This document shows positions 34,304 through 42,301 of a stretch of DNA of 64,000 bases, in pieces; the first letter of the stretch is position 1, and each line of letters opens with the position of its first letter. The position numbers were made by a program, and so were the translations under genes. The notes beneath the pieces were generated by a model. That model did no database searches. It worked only from the letters and a program-made list of their open reading frames with translations, and was not told the origin of the DNA. Source of the DNA: Paenibacillus xylanexedens (GTDB lineage Bacteria; Bacillota; Bacilli; Paenibacillales; Paenibacillaceae); NCBI RefSeq assembly GCF_007676705.1, contig NZ_VEBF01000007.1:124001-188000 (forward strand). Direction: 5' to 3'.

Positions 34304-35269
34304 ATGGCTATGGAACAACCGTTAACAACCAATACGCCGGTGCGAAAAATGAAACCCCATCCACGCAAACGTACCCGCTGGAATTTCAAACGCACATGGC
34401 CGCTGCATCTAATGCTGCTGCCTGCTGTACTGCTCACATTACTGTTCGCCTATGTGCCCATGGGCGGCATTATTATTGCTTTTCAGGACTTCAAACCGTG
34501 GCTGGGGTTCACTGGCTCCAAATGGGTGGGCTGGGACAACTTCCGGTTCATGTTCGAATATCCCGACAGTGTTCAGGTCATCTGGAACACGGTACTGATT
34601 GCTTCAATGAAAATCGTGGCCGGACTTTTGGCCCCTGTGGTGTTTGCCATTTTGCTGAATGAGGTTCGGAACTCCACGTTCAAACGTTTCTCACAGACCT
34701 TGGTGTATCTGCCCCATTTCCTGTCCTGGGTTGTCCTTGGTGGAATTCTGCTCGACATGTTATCACCGGAAGGTGGGCTGGTAAACCAGGTGTTAGCGGC
34801 GGCTGGTGTTGAACCGATCTTCTTCCTGGGGGATGGCGACTGGTTCCGTGTCACGGTGGTAGTCAGTGATGTGTGGAAGGAGTTTGGATTCGGGACAATT
34901 GTATTTCTGGCAGCACTTGCGGGCATTAACCCGGCATTGTACGAGGCTTCAGAGGTCGATGGGGCAACACGACTTAGACAGACATTGCACATTACCCTGC
35001 CTGCACTCGTGCCGATGATTATCGTGGTAGGTACGTTATCGCTGGGCAATATCCTGAATGCAGGCTTTGACCAGATCTTCAACCTGTACAATCCGCTGGT
35101 ATATGAGAAAGGCGATATTATCGATACCTTTGTCTACCGGATGGGGATTCTGAATGGCAAAATGAGCTTTGCGACCGCCGTTGGGCTATTCAAATCATTT
35201 GTCGCGATGTTCCTGGTCATCTCTGCGTACCGGATGGCGTACAAAATCGCCAATTACCGTATATTTTAA
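34304..35269 (+). CDS. lplB: Sugar ABC transporter permease (LplB-like)
   Basis: A 321-residue permease with a cytoplasmic basic N-terminus and six spans, and the EAA loop YEASEVDGATRLRQTLHITLPAL that contacts the ATPase. The PMGGIIIAFQDFKPWLGFTGSKWVGWDNF region is typical of LplB/YteP proteins. AAAGGAGGG precedes the ATG. Usually such systems use a shared MsmX-type ATPase encoded elsewhere; no ATPase gene is present here. Copy B of the hairpin repeat begins three bases after its stop. Confidence 0.93.
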   Translation: MAMEQPLTTNTPVRKMKPHPRKRTRWNFKRTWPLHLMLLPAVLLTLLFAYVPMGGIIIAFQDFKPWLGFTGSKWVGWDNFRFMFEYPDSVQVIWNTVLIASMKIVAGLLAPVVFAILLNEVRNSTFKRFSQTLVYLPHFLSWVVLGGILLDMLSPEGGLVNQVLAAAGVEPIFFLGDGDWFRVTVVVSDVWKEFGFGTIVFLAALAGINPALYEASEVDGATRLRQTLHITLPALVPMIIVVGTLSLGNILNAGFDQIFNLYNPLVYEKGDIIDTFVYRMGILNGKMSFATAVGLFKSFVAMFLVISAYRMAYKIANYRIF

Positions 35270-35272
35270 GAG

Positions 35273-35386
35273 GCATTTTGCATAAATCCAGACAGCGACT
35301 TTCAATCAGCAAGATATAGATCGAAATGGTTTAGTTCGTCTATATCTTGTACACGCGAGCGTTTCAAATCGAATTATGCAAAATGC
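35273..35386. repeat. Structured hairpin repeat, copy B
   Basis: A 114-base element with perfect 13-base terminal inverted repeats (35273-35285 and 35374-35386) and a perfect 11-base inner stem (35310-35320 with 35339-35349). It fills the gap between the two permease genes and ends 15 bases before the second start. Compared with copy A, two inner-stem pairs have changed on both sides at once (A-T to G-C and G-C to A-T), keeping the pairing. Confidence 0.85.
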
Positions 35387-35401
35387 TAAGGAGGAATCAA
35401 G

Positions 35402-36280
35402 GTGTATCACAAAACAACCGGGTACCGTATATTCAATGGCTTCAACCTGATATTCATCGCGGCCGTCTCGATCCTGTGCATCCTGCCGCTGGTCCATATT
35501 CTGGCCGTTTCCTTCAGTGGTAAAGCGGCAGCATCCGCCAATCTGGTGACACTTTGGCCCATTGATTTTACGGTGGACGCCTATACCAAAACATTTGGTA
35601 ACAGTAACTTTCTGAGTGCACTCTGGATTTCAGTCCAGCGTACGGTTCTGGGCACACTGCTCAGTATGACACTTGTCTTCCTGACGGCTTATCCGTTATC
35701 CAAGGAAAGTCTACACTTCAAGGGGCGCTCGCTATATGCGTGGTTTTTTATCTTCACGATGCTGTTCAGCGGGGGATTAATTCCGTCTTATATCTTGATC
35801 CAGAAGCTTGGATTGATTAATACGATGTGGGCTCTCATTTTGCCAGGAGCAGTGGCTGTCTGGAACCTGATTCTGATGATGAACTTCTTCCGTAACGTGC
35901 CGAAAGAGCTGGAAGAAGCTGCATTTATCGATGGAGCCAACCATATCACGACCCTGTTCAAAATCTATCTGCCTGTATCCATGCCGGCCATTGCCACGAT
36001 CTCTTTATTCACCATGGTAGGTCAATGGAATTCCTGGTTCGACGGGCTGATCTATATGAATGATGCTTCCAAATATCCACTCGCCACGTTAATGCAGACC
36101 ATAATCGTACAGCAGGATTTCTCCAACATGAACGTGGATGCAACGCAGCTCCAGAACATGTCTCAACGTACGGTGAACGCGGCTCAGATCTTTATTGGCG
36201 CTCTGCCGATTCTGCTCGTATATCCGTTCTTACAGCGCTTCTTCGTAAAGGGGATTGTGCTCGGGGCGGTAAAAGAGTAA
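35402..36280 (+). CDS. lplC: Sugar ABC transporter permease (LplC-like)
   Basis: A 292-residue six-span permease of the LplC/YtcP group, starting with GTG after AAGGAGG (seven bases). The EAA loop is LEEAAFIDGANHITTLFKIYLPVSMPA, and the protein ends in the characteristic QRFFVKGIVLGAVKE. It forms the channel with the LplB-like protein. The gap to that gene is filled by the hairpin repeat, so its level may depend on RNA processing around the hairpin. Confidence 0.94.
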   Translation: MYHKTTGYRIFNGFNLIFIAAVSILCILPLVHILAVSFSGKAAASANLVTLWPIDFTVDAYTKTFGNSNFLSALWISVQRTVLGTLLSMTLVFLTAYPLSKESLHFKGRSLYAWFFIFTMLFSGGLIPSYILIQKLGLINTMWALILPGAVAVWNLILMMNFFRNVPKELEEAAFIDGANHITTLFKIYLPVSMPAIATISLFTMVGQWNSWFDGLIYMNDASKYPLATLMQTIIVQQDFSNMNVDATQLQNMSQRTVNAAQIFIGALPILLVYPFLQRFFVKGIVLGAVKE

Positions 36281-36325
36281 GGCAAACACACGGAATCCCC
36301 TCTTGGAATTCTTTGTTCAGAAAGG

Positions 36326-36517
36326 TCATGATTTCAGTTGATTCGAGATCTTTCTCCCGCGAGTTGCGTTGTTATATTCATTAATTAACTCATCCAGCAC
36401 CATGGATTGGCGAATAACCTCCGGATGCCATAGTTCCGGGTATTGAGCTGCAATTTGATAGAGCCTTTGCCGTGCATGTTCGATACATTCCTGAATGGTT
36501 TCCGGATTATGTACCAT
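36326..36517 (-). CDS. Spo0E-like aspartyl-phosphate phosphatase
   Basis: A 63-residue protein with the two-helix Spo0E fold and signature RQSMVLDELINEYN (consensus SQxLDxxI). Such proteins dephosphorylate Spo0A~P and restrain sporulation. A GGGGGCGGGAG site precedes the ATG. The C-terminal tail is basic (TRGRKISNQLKS). It supports a spore-forming host. Confidence 0.88.
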   Translation of the reverse strand: MVHNPETIQECIEHARQRLYQIAAQYPELWHPEVIRQSMVLDELINEYNNATRGRKISNQLKS

Positions 36518-36604
36518 ACTCCCGCCCCCTGTTGTCCTTGAATATCATCATCCAAAAAAGACCATCTAATATAATATTCGGAACAAGAGGGGGTTTGGAT
36601 TACC

Positions 36605-36634
36605 CCAAAATTAAAATTTTGGTTATTTTTTCTT
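36605..36634 (+). other. AT-rich palindrome followed by T run
   Basis: CCAAAATT and AATTTTGG enclose AA and are followed by TTATTTTTTCTT. It could act as a weak terminator for plus-strand transcripts or as an operator; the stem has only two G-C pairs. Confidence 0.35.
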
Positions 36635-36691
36635 GTAAAAGTTATGATTAGCGTGGATCACATGAGTTGATGTGCATATATGTTCAATACA

Positions 36692-36728
36692 AATAAACCG
36701 GATCGGCTGCGGCCTGTCCGGTTTTATT
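36692..36728 (-). terminator. Terminator after the papain-like gene pair (bidirectional)
   Basis: AATAAACCGGA and TCCGGTTTTATT form a GC-cored stem around a 14-base loop with T-rich ends on both strands, 38 bases past the stop at 36766. Confidence 0.7.
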
Positions 36729-36765
36729 CCTGCTGAGTTTTCCAATTTTCTCTATCATGCTCCAT

Positions 36766-37782
36766 TCATCTTAATCCAACATCCTTAAAACGATTACCTA
36801 TTGTCTCTGGAAAGGCACGTTTAATCGCATCAATGGCACGTTGTTCCGTAGCTCCTGCCTTCCGGATAAGCTCAATTACCCTTTGCACACAATCTGGTTC
36901 CTTCGTATTCCATGAGATTGAATCATTAACTACATCAACAATCTCCGAATACAGTTCTGCGAGCAATGCATACTCACGCATGACATGAACCATCCGAGCT
37001 GATAGGTACTCCAGCCCTGCAACATAAGAGGCAATGTCCAGTCTTGATCTGACATAATAGCGCAGTACAGTTGCCGTTTGTTCTGTGTCATATGTTCCAG
37101 ACTGCAAAGTAGCAGCCATAACCGTATACGCAGCCGCTCCACAGGCATAATCCTGGGACGGCAGCATGTAGTCATGGGTTTCCCATTTGTATACGGCCTG
37201 AATTAATGATTCCTTGCAAACTTCCCATAGATCCACAGATTCATGAGATTCCAGCACCTGATAGTACCAGTATGGCGTACTGTTCCTGCCAAATGAATCA
37301 TAGGGCAGACGAATGACTTCATGTCCTTCACTTTCTCCAATAAACAGCACCTGCTCCTCATCATCATATCCGGCAGCAATGACAAATTGATCATGCCAGA
37401 GAATCGCACCTATTCCCCGGTCAATGGACGCCTTGATGTCAAGCACTGCCTGCTTCTGATAGAGCGGAAAAGTCGGTTCAAATGAAAATCCACCATGTTG
37501 TCCCGTTGTTACGCCAAGAAAATCAGCCGCCACAAAGTTCTCTGCCATCCAGTTGTATGCCGAGATTGATTCTGCGGTCAGACGCCGATCCACCACTAAT
37601 CGGAATGCACTTGCCGTCATACCTGCAATCATGTGGTGTGGGAAAACCGTCCACTGTTTATGTAATAAAATGCGATACAACGCATCTGTATATGCGCTCA
37701 CACCGTTCCATGATAGGTGTGCATCAGCAGAGGTTGGGGCTTGCGGGAAGCGAATCAAGTCCTGCAATACTTTGGTTGCCAT
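36766..37782 (-). CDS. BtrH/papain-like fold protein without catalytic Cys, copy 1
   Basis: A 338-residue cytoplasmic protein. The N-terminal half has the outline of a BtrH_N/papain-like domain: a first helix (GVSAYTDALYRIL), a Gly-rich turn (HMIAGMTASAFRLVV), then the strand pair IGAILWHDQFVIAAGYDDEEQVLFIGES where papain folds carry the catalytic His. The nucleophile Cys expected in the first helix is absent, so it is probably not a peptidase. The C-terminal half is helical (QDYACGAAAYTVMAATLQSGTYD). It is a paralog of the next gene, 27 bases apart, and last in a WYL-regulator operon. The family name is inference. Confidence 0.7.
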   Translation of the reverse strand: MATKVLQDLIRFPQAPTSADAHLSWNGVSAYTDALYRILLHKQWTVFPHHMIAGMTASAFRLVVDRRLTAESISAYNWMAENFVAADFLGVTTGQHGGFSFEPTFPLYQKQAVLDIKASIDRGIGAILWHDQFVIAAGYDDEEQVLFIGESEGHEVIRLPYDSFGRNSTPYWYYQVLESHESVDLWEVCKESLIQAVYKWETHDYMLPSQDYACGAAAYTVMAATLQSGTYDTEQTATVLRYYVRSRLDIASYVAGLEYLSARMVHVMREYALLAELYSEIVDVVNDSISWNTKEPDCVQRVIELIRKAGATEQRAIDAIKRAFPETIGNRFKDVGLR

Positions 37783-37809
37783 TATCCTTCACTCCCTTCC
37801 TCTCTCATC

Positions 37810-38808
37810 CTATCGTGCGGAATGTGCTCCCCACCGTGGTATAGTGGACCTTTTACGGTCAGGATACTTCCTGGATATCACTCGAAAATAATCAATAGCC
37901 TGCTCTTCCAGTGCTTTCGCCTTCATTAGTACCTGTGCTAAATCTTCTGTGGTGTTTGGTCGCAAGACACGTCTGTTCTCCTGCTGGACCATATATCCTT
38001 TCATTAGGTCAATTAACGCCCCAATCTGTTCATAACATGCACAAGCCTGGTCCAGTTCGTTCCATATCCCTCGAACATCCTGCAAATACATCCTTATTTC
38101 GGTTCGCGAATGGCAGAAGGATTCCAAAATATAACCTGCACCCGATTCATCGAAATCCCCACTCCGCAGGGCCTGGGCCCACACATCATATGCCTTTCTA
38201 CCTGAAGCAATATTCCGATCAGGCAAGAGACGATAGGGGATATCCCAATCCTCAATCGCCAGTCGCAGGGATTCCAGCAGCATCTGCTGTTCAGGGATGC
38301 GGACCTGATCACCAAACATCTGACAATACCAAAACCCTGTATAATTCAAGCCGAAATTATCATACAGCAAAATCTGCGTTTCCTTGCTCCATCCGTCTTG
38401 CACATAAAAGACGCGGTCACTGTCATCATATCCATGAATAACACCGAACTCAGGAATCCAGTAAATCACACCAGTGCCTTCATTAAGACTACGTCTCACC
38501 CAATTCACTGCATCCTGCTGGTAATAACCGAACGTGGAATGACGTGTACGTCCCCCATCCCAGATCGTGAATATCCCCAGGTTATCGACTCCGGGACGAT
38601 GTGCTTCCCCCCATTGTCCATACGCTGTAACCGACATGGGAAGTAGTCTGCGATGCACCGCCAGCTTGAAAGCCATGCCTGTATATCCGGCAACTAAATA
38701 CTTGGAACCTTGAAACTGACCCGTATGGGTGAGTATCGCATGCAGACTATCCACGTACGATTTGGACTCCCGCTTCATAATGAGGTTATCTAAAATAATC
38801 TCAGACAA
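37810..38808 (-). CDS. BtrH/papain-like fold protein without catalytic Cys, copy 2
   Basis: A 332-residue paralog of the neighbour: shared YVDSLHAIL/YTDALYRIL helix, YLVAGYTGMAFKLAVHRRL, GVIYWIPEFGVIHGYDDSDRVFYVQD and a helical C-terminal half with YDVWAQALRSGDFDE. Again no Cys sits in the first helix (Ser is at the nearest position) while the His-containing strand (VIHGYDD) is kept. It starts 28 bases behind the WYL regulator stop. The pair may bind a ligand or a peptide; no function is evident. Confidence 0.7.
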   Translation of the reverse strand: MSEIILDNLIMKRESKSYVDSLHAILTHTGQFQGSKYLVAGYTGMAFKLAVHRRLLPMSVTAYGQWGEAHRPGVDNLGIFTIWDGGRTRHSTFGYYQQDAVNWVRRSLNEGTGVIYWIPEFGVIHGYDDSDRVFYVQDGWSKETQILLYDNFGLNYTGFWYCQMFGDQVRIPEQQMLLESLRLAIEDWDIPYRLLPDRNIASGRKAYDVWAQALRSGDFDESGAGYILESFCHSRTEIRMYLQDVRGIWNELDQACACYEQIGALIDLMKGYMVQQENRRVLRPNTTEDLAQVLMKAKALEEQAIDYFRVISRKYPDRKRSTIPRWGAHSAR

Positions 38809-38836
38809 GGAAGTATCTTCTCCTCTCTATGCTGCT

Positions 38837-39757
38837 TTATTTCACGTTTTGCTTACATTGTATCGCGAGCCTGTCAATTAATCCTTCTGCGCTTTGCTGA
38901 AGCTTGCGTCTAAGCCACCCAGGAGATAAAAGTTCCTCCCATTCGCTAACAAACAAATGCTGCAAGAAAGCGTCCGTGTCATAAAATTCAATTGAATAAA
39001 TCTGATCTTGCCTAGCCCGAATACGATACCCTTGCCATAGGTCCATTTGCTGCAATTCTTTCAAGCGAATCTCAGCTACAAACGGTTTACGCACAGGCAG
39101 TGGTTCTTCCCATCCACCTAGGAGAGCATCTGACCTGTACTCAAATCTCTCATCCAAGATCGATACATGAACAATGCCTTCCAAGCGAATTGCCACTTGC
39201 TGTACAGGGTCTGCTTCATATCCCACCACGTAATCGGCGTTAAACTGGGATATCATCTTCAATGGGCACAAGGAAAACTGCCGTTCTCCATCGTGATCCC
39301 TGTAATGAATATGTACTCTGCGCAAGTCAGTTATGGCATGGGACAACAATTCAAAGAATTGCAGCTGCTTCGGTTGCGCTGAAAACACTGGAAGCTCGCT
39401 ACTTCCCATCTGCTGCTCCTCCAACGTAAAACGCTCCAGCAAATGTGCTACACGTTTCACCGCGTCCGATTGATCATAATCGTAATGTCTATAGCGATGG
39501 GCCAGATATTTCAGCACACGCTGCTCTTCTTCGGTCATATACAAATGAGGCAACCGAAAGGTCTGATCCTCGTAACAATAGCCCCGATATTTCGCCATAT
39601 ACACCAAAGGGGCCCGCAGGGAGCTTGCCATATATTCAATATCACGCTGAGCCTGACGACGGGAGATTTCAAATTCACGGGCAAGCCAGCTGCTGTTCGG
39701 AAAACGTCCACCCCGAATCTGTTCGTCAAACCAGTGAATCCGGTGCATGCTACTCAT
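38837..39757 (-). CDS. HTH-WYL transcriptional regulator
   Basis: A 306-residue regulator from ATG 39757 (GGGGGG seven bases upstream). The N-terminal HTH_11-type domain (NSSWLAREFEISRRQAQRDIEYM) is followed by a WYL domain (about 140-230) with LRRVHIHYRDHDGERQFSLCPLKM and the core FNADYVVGYEADP. The name-giving W-Y-L triplet is D-Y-V here. A WCX-like C-terminal part ends the protein. WYL regulators often respond to nucleic-acid fragments or nucleotides and control defence or DNA-damage genes. It is first in an operon with the two papain-like genes. Confidence 0.88.
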   Translation of the reverse strand: MSSMHRIHWFDEQIRGGRFPNSSWLAREFEISRRQAQRDIEYMASSLRAPLVYMAKYRGYCYEDQTFRLPHLYMTEEEQRVLKYLAHRYRHYDYDQSDAVKRVAHLLERFTLEEQQMGSSELPVFSAQPKQLQFFELLSHAITDLRRVHIHYRDHDGERQFSLCPLKMISQFNADYVVGYEADPVQQVAIRLEGIVHVSILDERFEYRSDALLGGWEEPLPVRKPFVAEIRLKELQQMDLWQGYRIRARQDQIYSIEFYDTDAFLQHLFVSEWEELLSPGWLRRKLQQSAEGLIDRLAIQCKQNVK

Positions 39758-39795
39758 CTTCCCGCCCCCCATCTCATCCAATCCTAATATATTCC

Positions 39796-39804
39796 ATTAT
39801 ATCA
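39796..39804 (-). promoter_or_regulatory. Extended -10 promoter for the WYL regulator operon
   Basis: TGATATAAT on the minus strand, 39 bases upstream of the start and directly behind the hairpin at 39813-39834. No clear -35. Confidence 0.45.
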
Positions 39805-39836
39805 AAAGACATGGCCCGTTCCGAAGAACAGGCCCG
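39801..39836 (-). terminator. UUCG-capped terminator of the zinc-ribbon gene
   Basis: GGCC and GTTC arms with one mismatch enclose a C(UUCG)G tetraloop on the minus strand, eight bases past the stop, followed by ATGTCTTTTG. The T run is weak. Confidence 0.55.
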
Positions 39837-39841
39837 TTATG

Positions 39842-40030
39842 TTATACGTGTGCCTTATCCACTCTGGATTGCACTGCTTTGGAGCATTTCTTGCATACTT
39901 TCAGACTTGTACCGTCTGTTTTTGTTTGCGTATACAACAATTTAATTCGGGTACTGCTGCACACCGGGCATGTTCCCCGGCCCCTGGAAGGAAGACTCCA
40001 CAAGATGCGCCCTCTTTTGGTTTTTGCCAA
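39842..40030 (-). CDS. Zinc-ribbon microprotein (TTG start)
   Basis: A 62-residue basic protein read from TTG 40030, which has GAGG nine bases upstream; an upstream ATG at 40087 lacks a site. The protein starts MAKTKRGRILWSLPSRGRG and carries CPVC (21-24) and CKKC (44-47) separated by a beta-hairpin, a complete four-cysteine zinc ribbon. It probably binds nucleic acid or a protein. I do not know a named family. Confidence 0.7.
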   Translation of the reverse strand: MAKTKRGRILWSLPSRGRGTCPVCSSTRIKLLYTQTKTDGTSLKVCKKCSKAVQSRVDKAHV

Positions 40031-40120
40031 TGGTTGTGAACCTCTTTTCGATATGGTTTGTGTGTTCACCGTTATTATATAGGGCATGGTACGACACAGA
40101 ATGTCGTAGCAGGATTAGAA

Positions 40121-40158
40121 AATAAAAAATGTCCCCTCTTCGACCTGAAGAAAGGACA
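40121..40158 (-). terminator. Terminator after the ArsR-family gene
   Basis: TGTCC..TCTTC (40130-40141) pairs with GAAGA..GGACA (40147-40158) with a small internal loop; on the minus strand TTTTTTATTTT follows. A separate seven-base dyad TACGACA/TGTCGTA at 40090-40108 has no T run. Confidence 0.7.
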
Positions 40159-40162
40159 CCAT

Positions 40163-40486
40163 TTAGGAAGGATCTGTGCTCGTCTGTGCTGCGGCCTGCA
40201 ATAATGGTTGCAAGAGCCCTGGAAAGCGTGTTTCCAGATCATCGGACCGCAAGGTGAGAAAATGCTGTGTGCCCTGCACTCTGACCCGGATAACTCCGGC
40301 TTCCCGCAGGGTCCGAATGTGATGCGACATCGTTGACTTCACAACTGGTGCATGAAAATGACTGCACGGTTGCTCCCCGCTTCTCGCTGCTTCCGCAACA
40401 ATCCCAAGACGGGTCGGGTCGCTTAACGCATATAATACAGAGGAAAGTTCAATATCCGCTACTTGCGGATGATGTAAAATTTTCAT
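40163..40486 (-). CDS. ArsR-family regulator of the divergent MFS gene
   Basis: A 107-residue winged-helix repressor from ATG 40486 (AAGGAG eight bases upstream). Motifs: LSSVLYALSDPTRLGIV, then the recognition helix STMSHHIRTLREAGVIRV. One Cys (in EQPCSHFHA) lies with two His just before the recognition helix, but a full metal site is not evident. It is divergent from an MFS drug-efflux gene and an inverted repeat lies between, so it most likely represses that pump. Confidence 0.9.
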   Translation of the reverse strand: MKILHHPQVADIELSSVLYALSDPTRLGIVAEAARSGEQPCSHFHAPVVKSTMSHHIRTLREAGVIRVRVQGTQHFLTLRSDDLETRFPGLLQPLLQAAAQTSTDPS

Positions 40487-40551
40487 ACTGTAGTCTCCTT
40501 TTTTCAGACTATCCATTGTATTTTAACACAGATCCATGATATATTTCTAAT

Positions 40552-40569
40552 GTTCGACACCAATCGAAC
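40552..40569. promoter_or_regulatory. Palindromic operator between arsR-type and MFS genes
   Basis: GTTCGA and TCGAAC are separated by six bases. The dyad is placed in the divergent region 66 bases before the ArsR start and is the obvious binding site for that repressor. Confidence 0.6.
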
Positions 40570-40695
40570 TTTAATGATTTCGTTATGTAACCCCTGCTGT
40601 CAGGCACGGGATTGACATCATACTACATTTTGCAAATGTTACACACCGTTTCTGAAATGTTGCGAAATACACATCACTCACTCCAGGAGGTTTTT

Positions 40696-42075
40696 ATGAA
40701 CAACACCGCAACCGCATCATCAGGGGAACGGACCGGAATACAGGAAGGATTAATCGTAAGCTTGCTTGGCTTCACCGTTGTACTCGTTGTGATGAATACA
40801 ATGATGTTTAATCTGGCCCTGCCCAAAATAGCAGCCGAATTTATGCTTACATCCGTCGCTTCCTCATGGATTGTTACAGGGTATTCCATTGTATTTGCGA
40901 TTTCCTCGATCACCTTCTCACGGCTATCCGATTTCGTACCCATTCGTACACTATTCACGACCGGGCTTACGTTACTCGGTGCTGCTTCCGTTCTCGGTTT
41001 TTTCAGTAATCACTTCATCATTTTGCTCATTGCACGTCTGATCCAGGCTGCAGGTGCTGCTTCGGTTCCGGGGCTCGCCATTGTGCTGATTACTCGGTAC
41101 ATTCCACATGATCGCCGGGGTAAATCGATGGCTGTCATCATGTCCGCCAGTTCGCTGGGTCTTGGACTTGGTCCTGTCATCGGCGGAAGTATTACTCAGT
41201 TTTTGGGATGGCATGATCTGTTTATCGTGACGGGTTTAACATTGTTCTTGATTCCTGTATTCTTCAAACTGCTTCCTCGGGAAACACCGCAAAAAGGTTC
41301 ATTTGACCTGCTGGGTGCCGTGCTTCTCGCCATCGGTACTACGGGTGTGCTGTTATTCCTGACTTCCCGTCAGTGGTTCACACTTGTTATCGGTGCTGCC
41401 GCACTGCTTCTGTTCTGGCTCCGAATTCGACGCGCAGCAGATCCATTTGTTCAACCTGCTTTGTTCAAAGACAAAAAATATATGATGCTTAGTTCACTAG
41501 GAATTGTATCGTACATCAATAACTTCTCAACGCTGTTCCTACTGCCACAGATTTTGGCGCATCTGTATGGACTGACACCTGCTCAATCCGGGCTTGTCAT
41601 CTTCCCGGGTGCAGTCGTGTCCATGCTGCTGTCCAACCGGATCGGCCGAATGATTGACCGACATGGCAATACATTGCTGCTGAAGTTTGCACCATGGCTG
41701 CTACTGGCCGCTGCCGGATTGTTCGCCTTATTTGCAGACAATAGCATCTACGCCATTATGGCTGTCTATGTCCTGCTCAGCGTAGGCTTCTCTTCCCTAA
41801 CCACCAGCGTGTCCAATGAATTGTCTGGCAATCTGACCATGGATCAGGTCGGTGCAGGTATGGGATTGTTCCAACTTAGTCAGTTCTTCAGCGGTGCTTT
41901 CAGCGTTGCTGTCACTGGTGTAGCGTTGACTGCGATGCAAAACATGCCGCTATCCTCAGCGTACACTAATATTTTCTGGGGCATGACTGTGGTCGCACTC
42001 GCATCGGTTATTTTCTCTCAGGTGTATCTGAGAATGCAGTCACGGAAAGTCACGGAAACAAGTCGTCAGATTTAA
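40696..42075 (+). CDS. MFS multidrug efflux transporter (DHA2-like)
   Basis: A 459-residue transporter from ATG 40696 (AGGAGG five bases upstream; the frame opens at 40612). Twelve to fourteen hydrophobic helices are visible. Signature segments are MNTMMFNLALPKIAAEF in helix 1, the loop SRLSDFVPIRTLF (motif A), and GLGLGPVIGGSITQFLGWHDLF in helix 5 (motif C of drug:proton antiporters). It is controlled by the divergent ArsR protein and followed by a terminator. The substrate is unknown. Confidence 0.92.
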   Translation: MNNTATASSGERTGIQEGLIVSLLGFTVVLVVMNTMMFNLALPKIAAEFMLTSVASSWIVTGYSIVFAISSITFSRLSDFVPIRTLFTTGLTLLGAASVLGFFSNHFIILLIARLIQAAGAASVPGLAIVLITRYIPHDRRGKSMAVIMSASSLGLGLGPVIGGSITQFLGWHDLFIVTGLTLFLIPVFFKLLPRETPQKGSFDLLGAVLLAIGTTGVLLFLTSRQWFTLVIGAAALLLFWLRIRRAADPFVQPALFKDKKYMMLSSLGIVSYINNFSTLFLLPQILAHLYGLTPAQSGLVIFPGAVVSMLLSNRIGRMIDRHGNTLLLKFAPWLLLAAAGLFALFADNSIYAIMAVYVLLSVGFSSLTTSVSNELSGNLTMDQVGAGMGLFQLSQFFSGAFSVAVTGVALTAMQNMPLSSAYTNIFWGMTVVALASVIFSQVYLRMQSRKVTETSRQI

Positions 42076-42117
42076 TATCTCATCTTAACTCGTTACATCA
42101 TCGTATTTATCTCAAAG

Positions 42118-42158
42118 AAACCAGGTGAGGGCCACTTCAGTCCAAACCTGGTTTTTAA
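42118..42158 (+). terminator. Terminator after the MFS gene
   Basis: AAACCAGGT (42118-42126) and ACCTGGTTT (42146-42154) form a nine-base stem, followed by TTTTTAATT. Confidence 0.75.
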
Positions 42159-42301
42159 TTGTATACAAAAAAGAATTGTCATTATTTCTGCAACAATCCC
42201 TATTCTCGGTTAGGCTGTTGTTTGAAACATAAGTTTCATGACCATTCTTGTATAAATTTTCCTTTATCTGAAAAATTGTATTAGCGTCCCTCGTCAGATC
42301 A

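Noticed and set aside
40090..40108. Hairpin TACGACA/TGTCGTA as a terminator
   Set aside because: Stem is short, no T run follows in either direction; possibly an operator, but nothing supports it.
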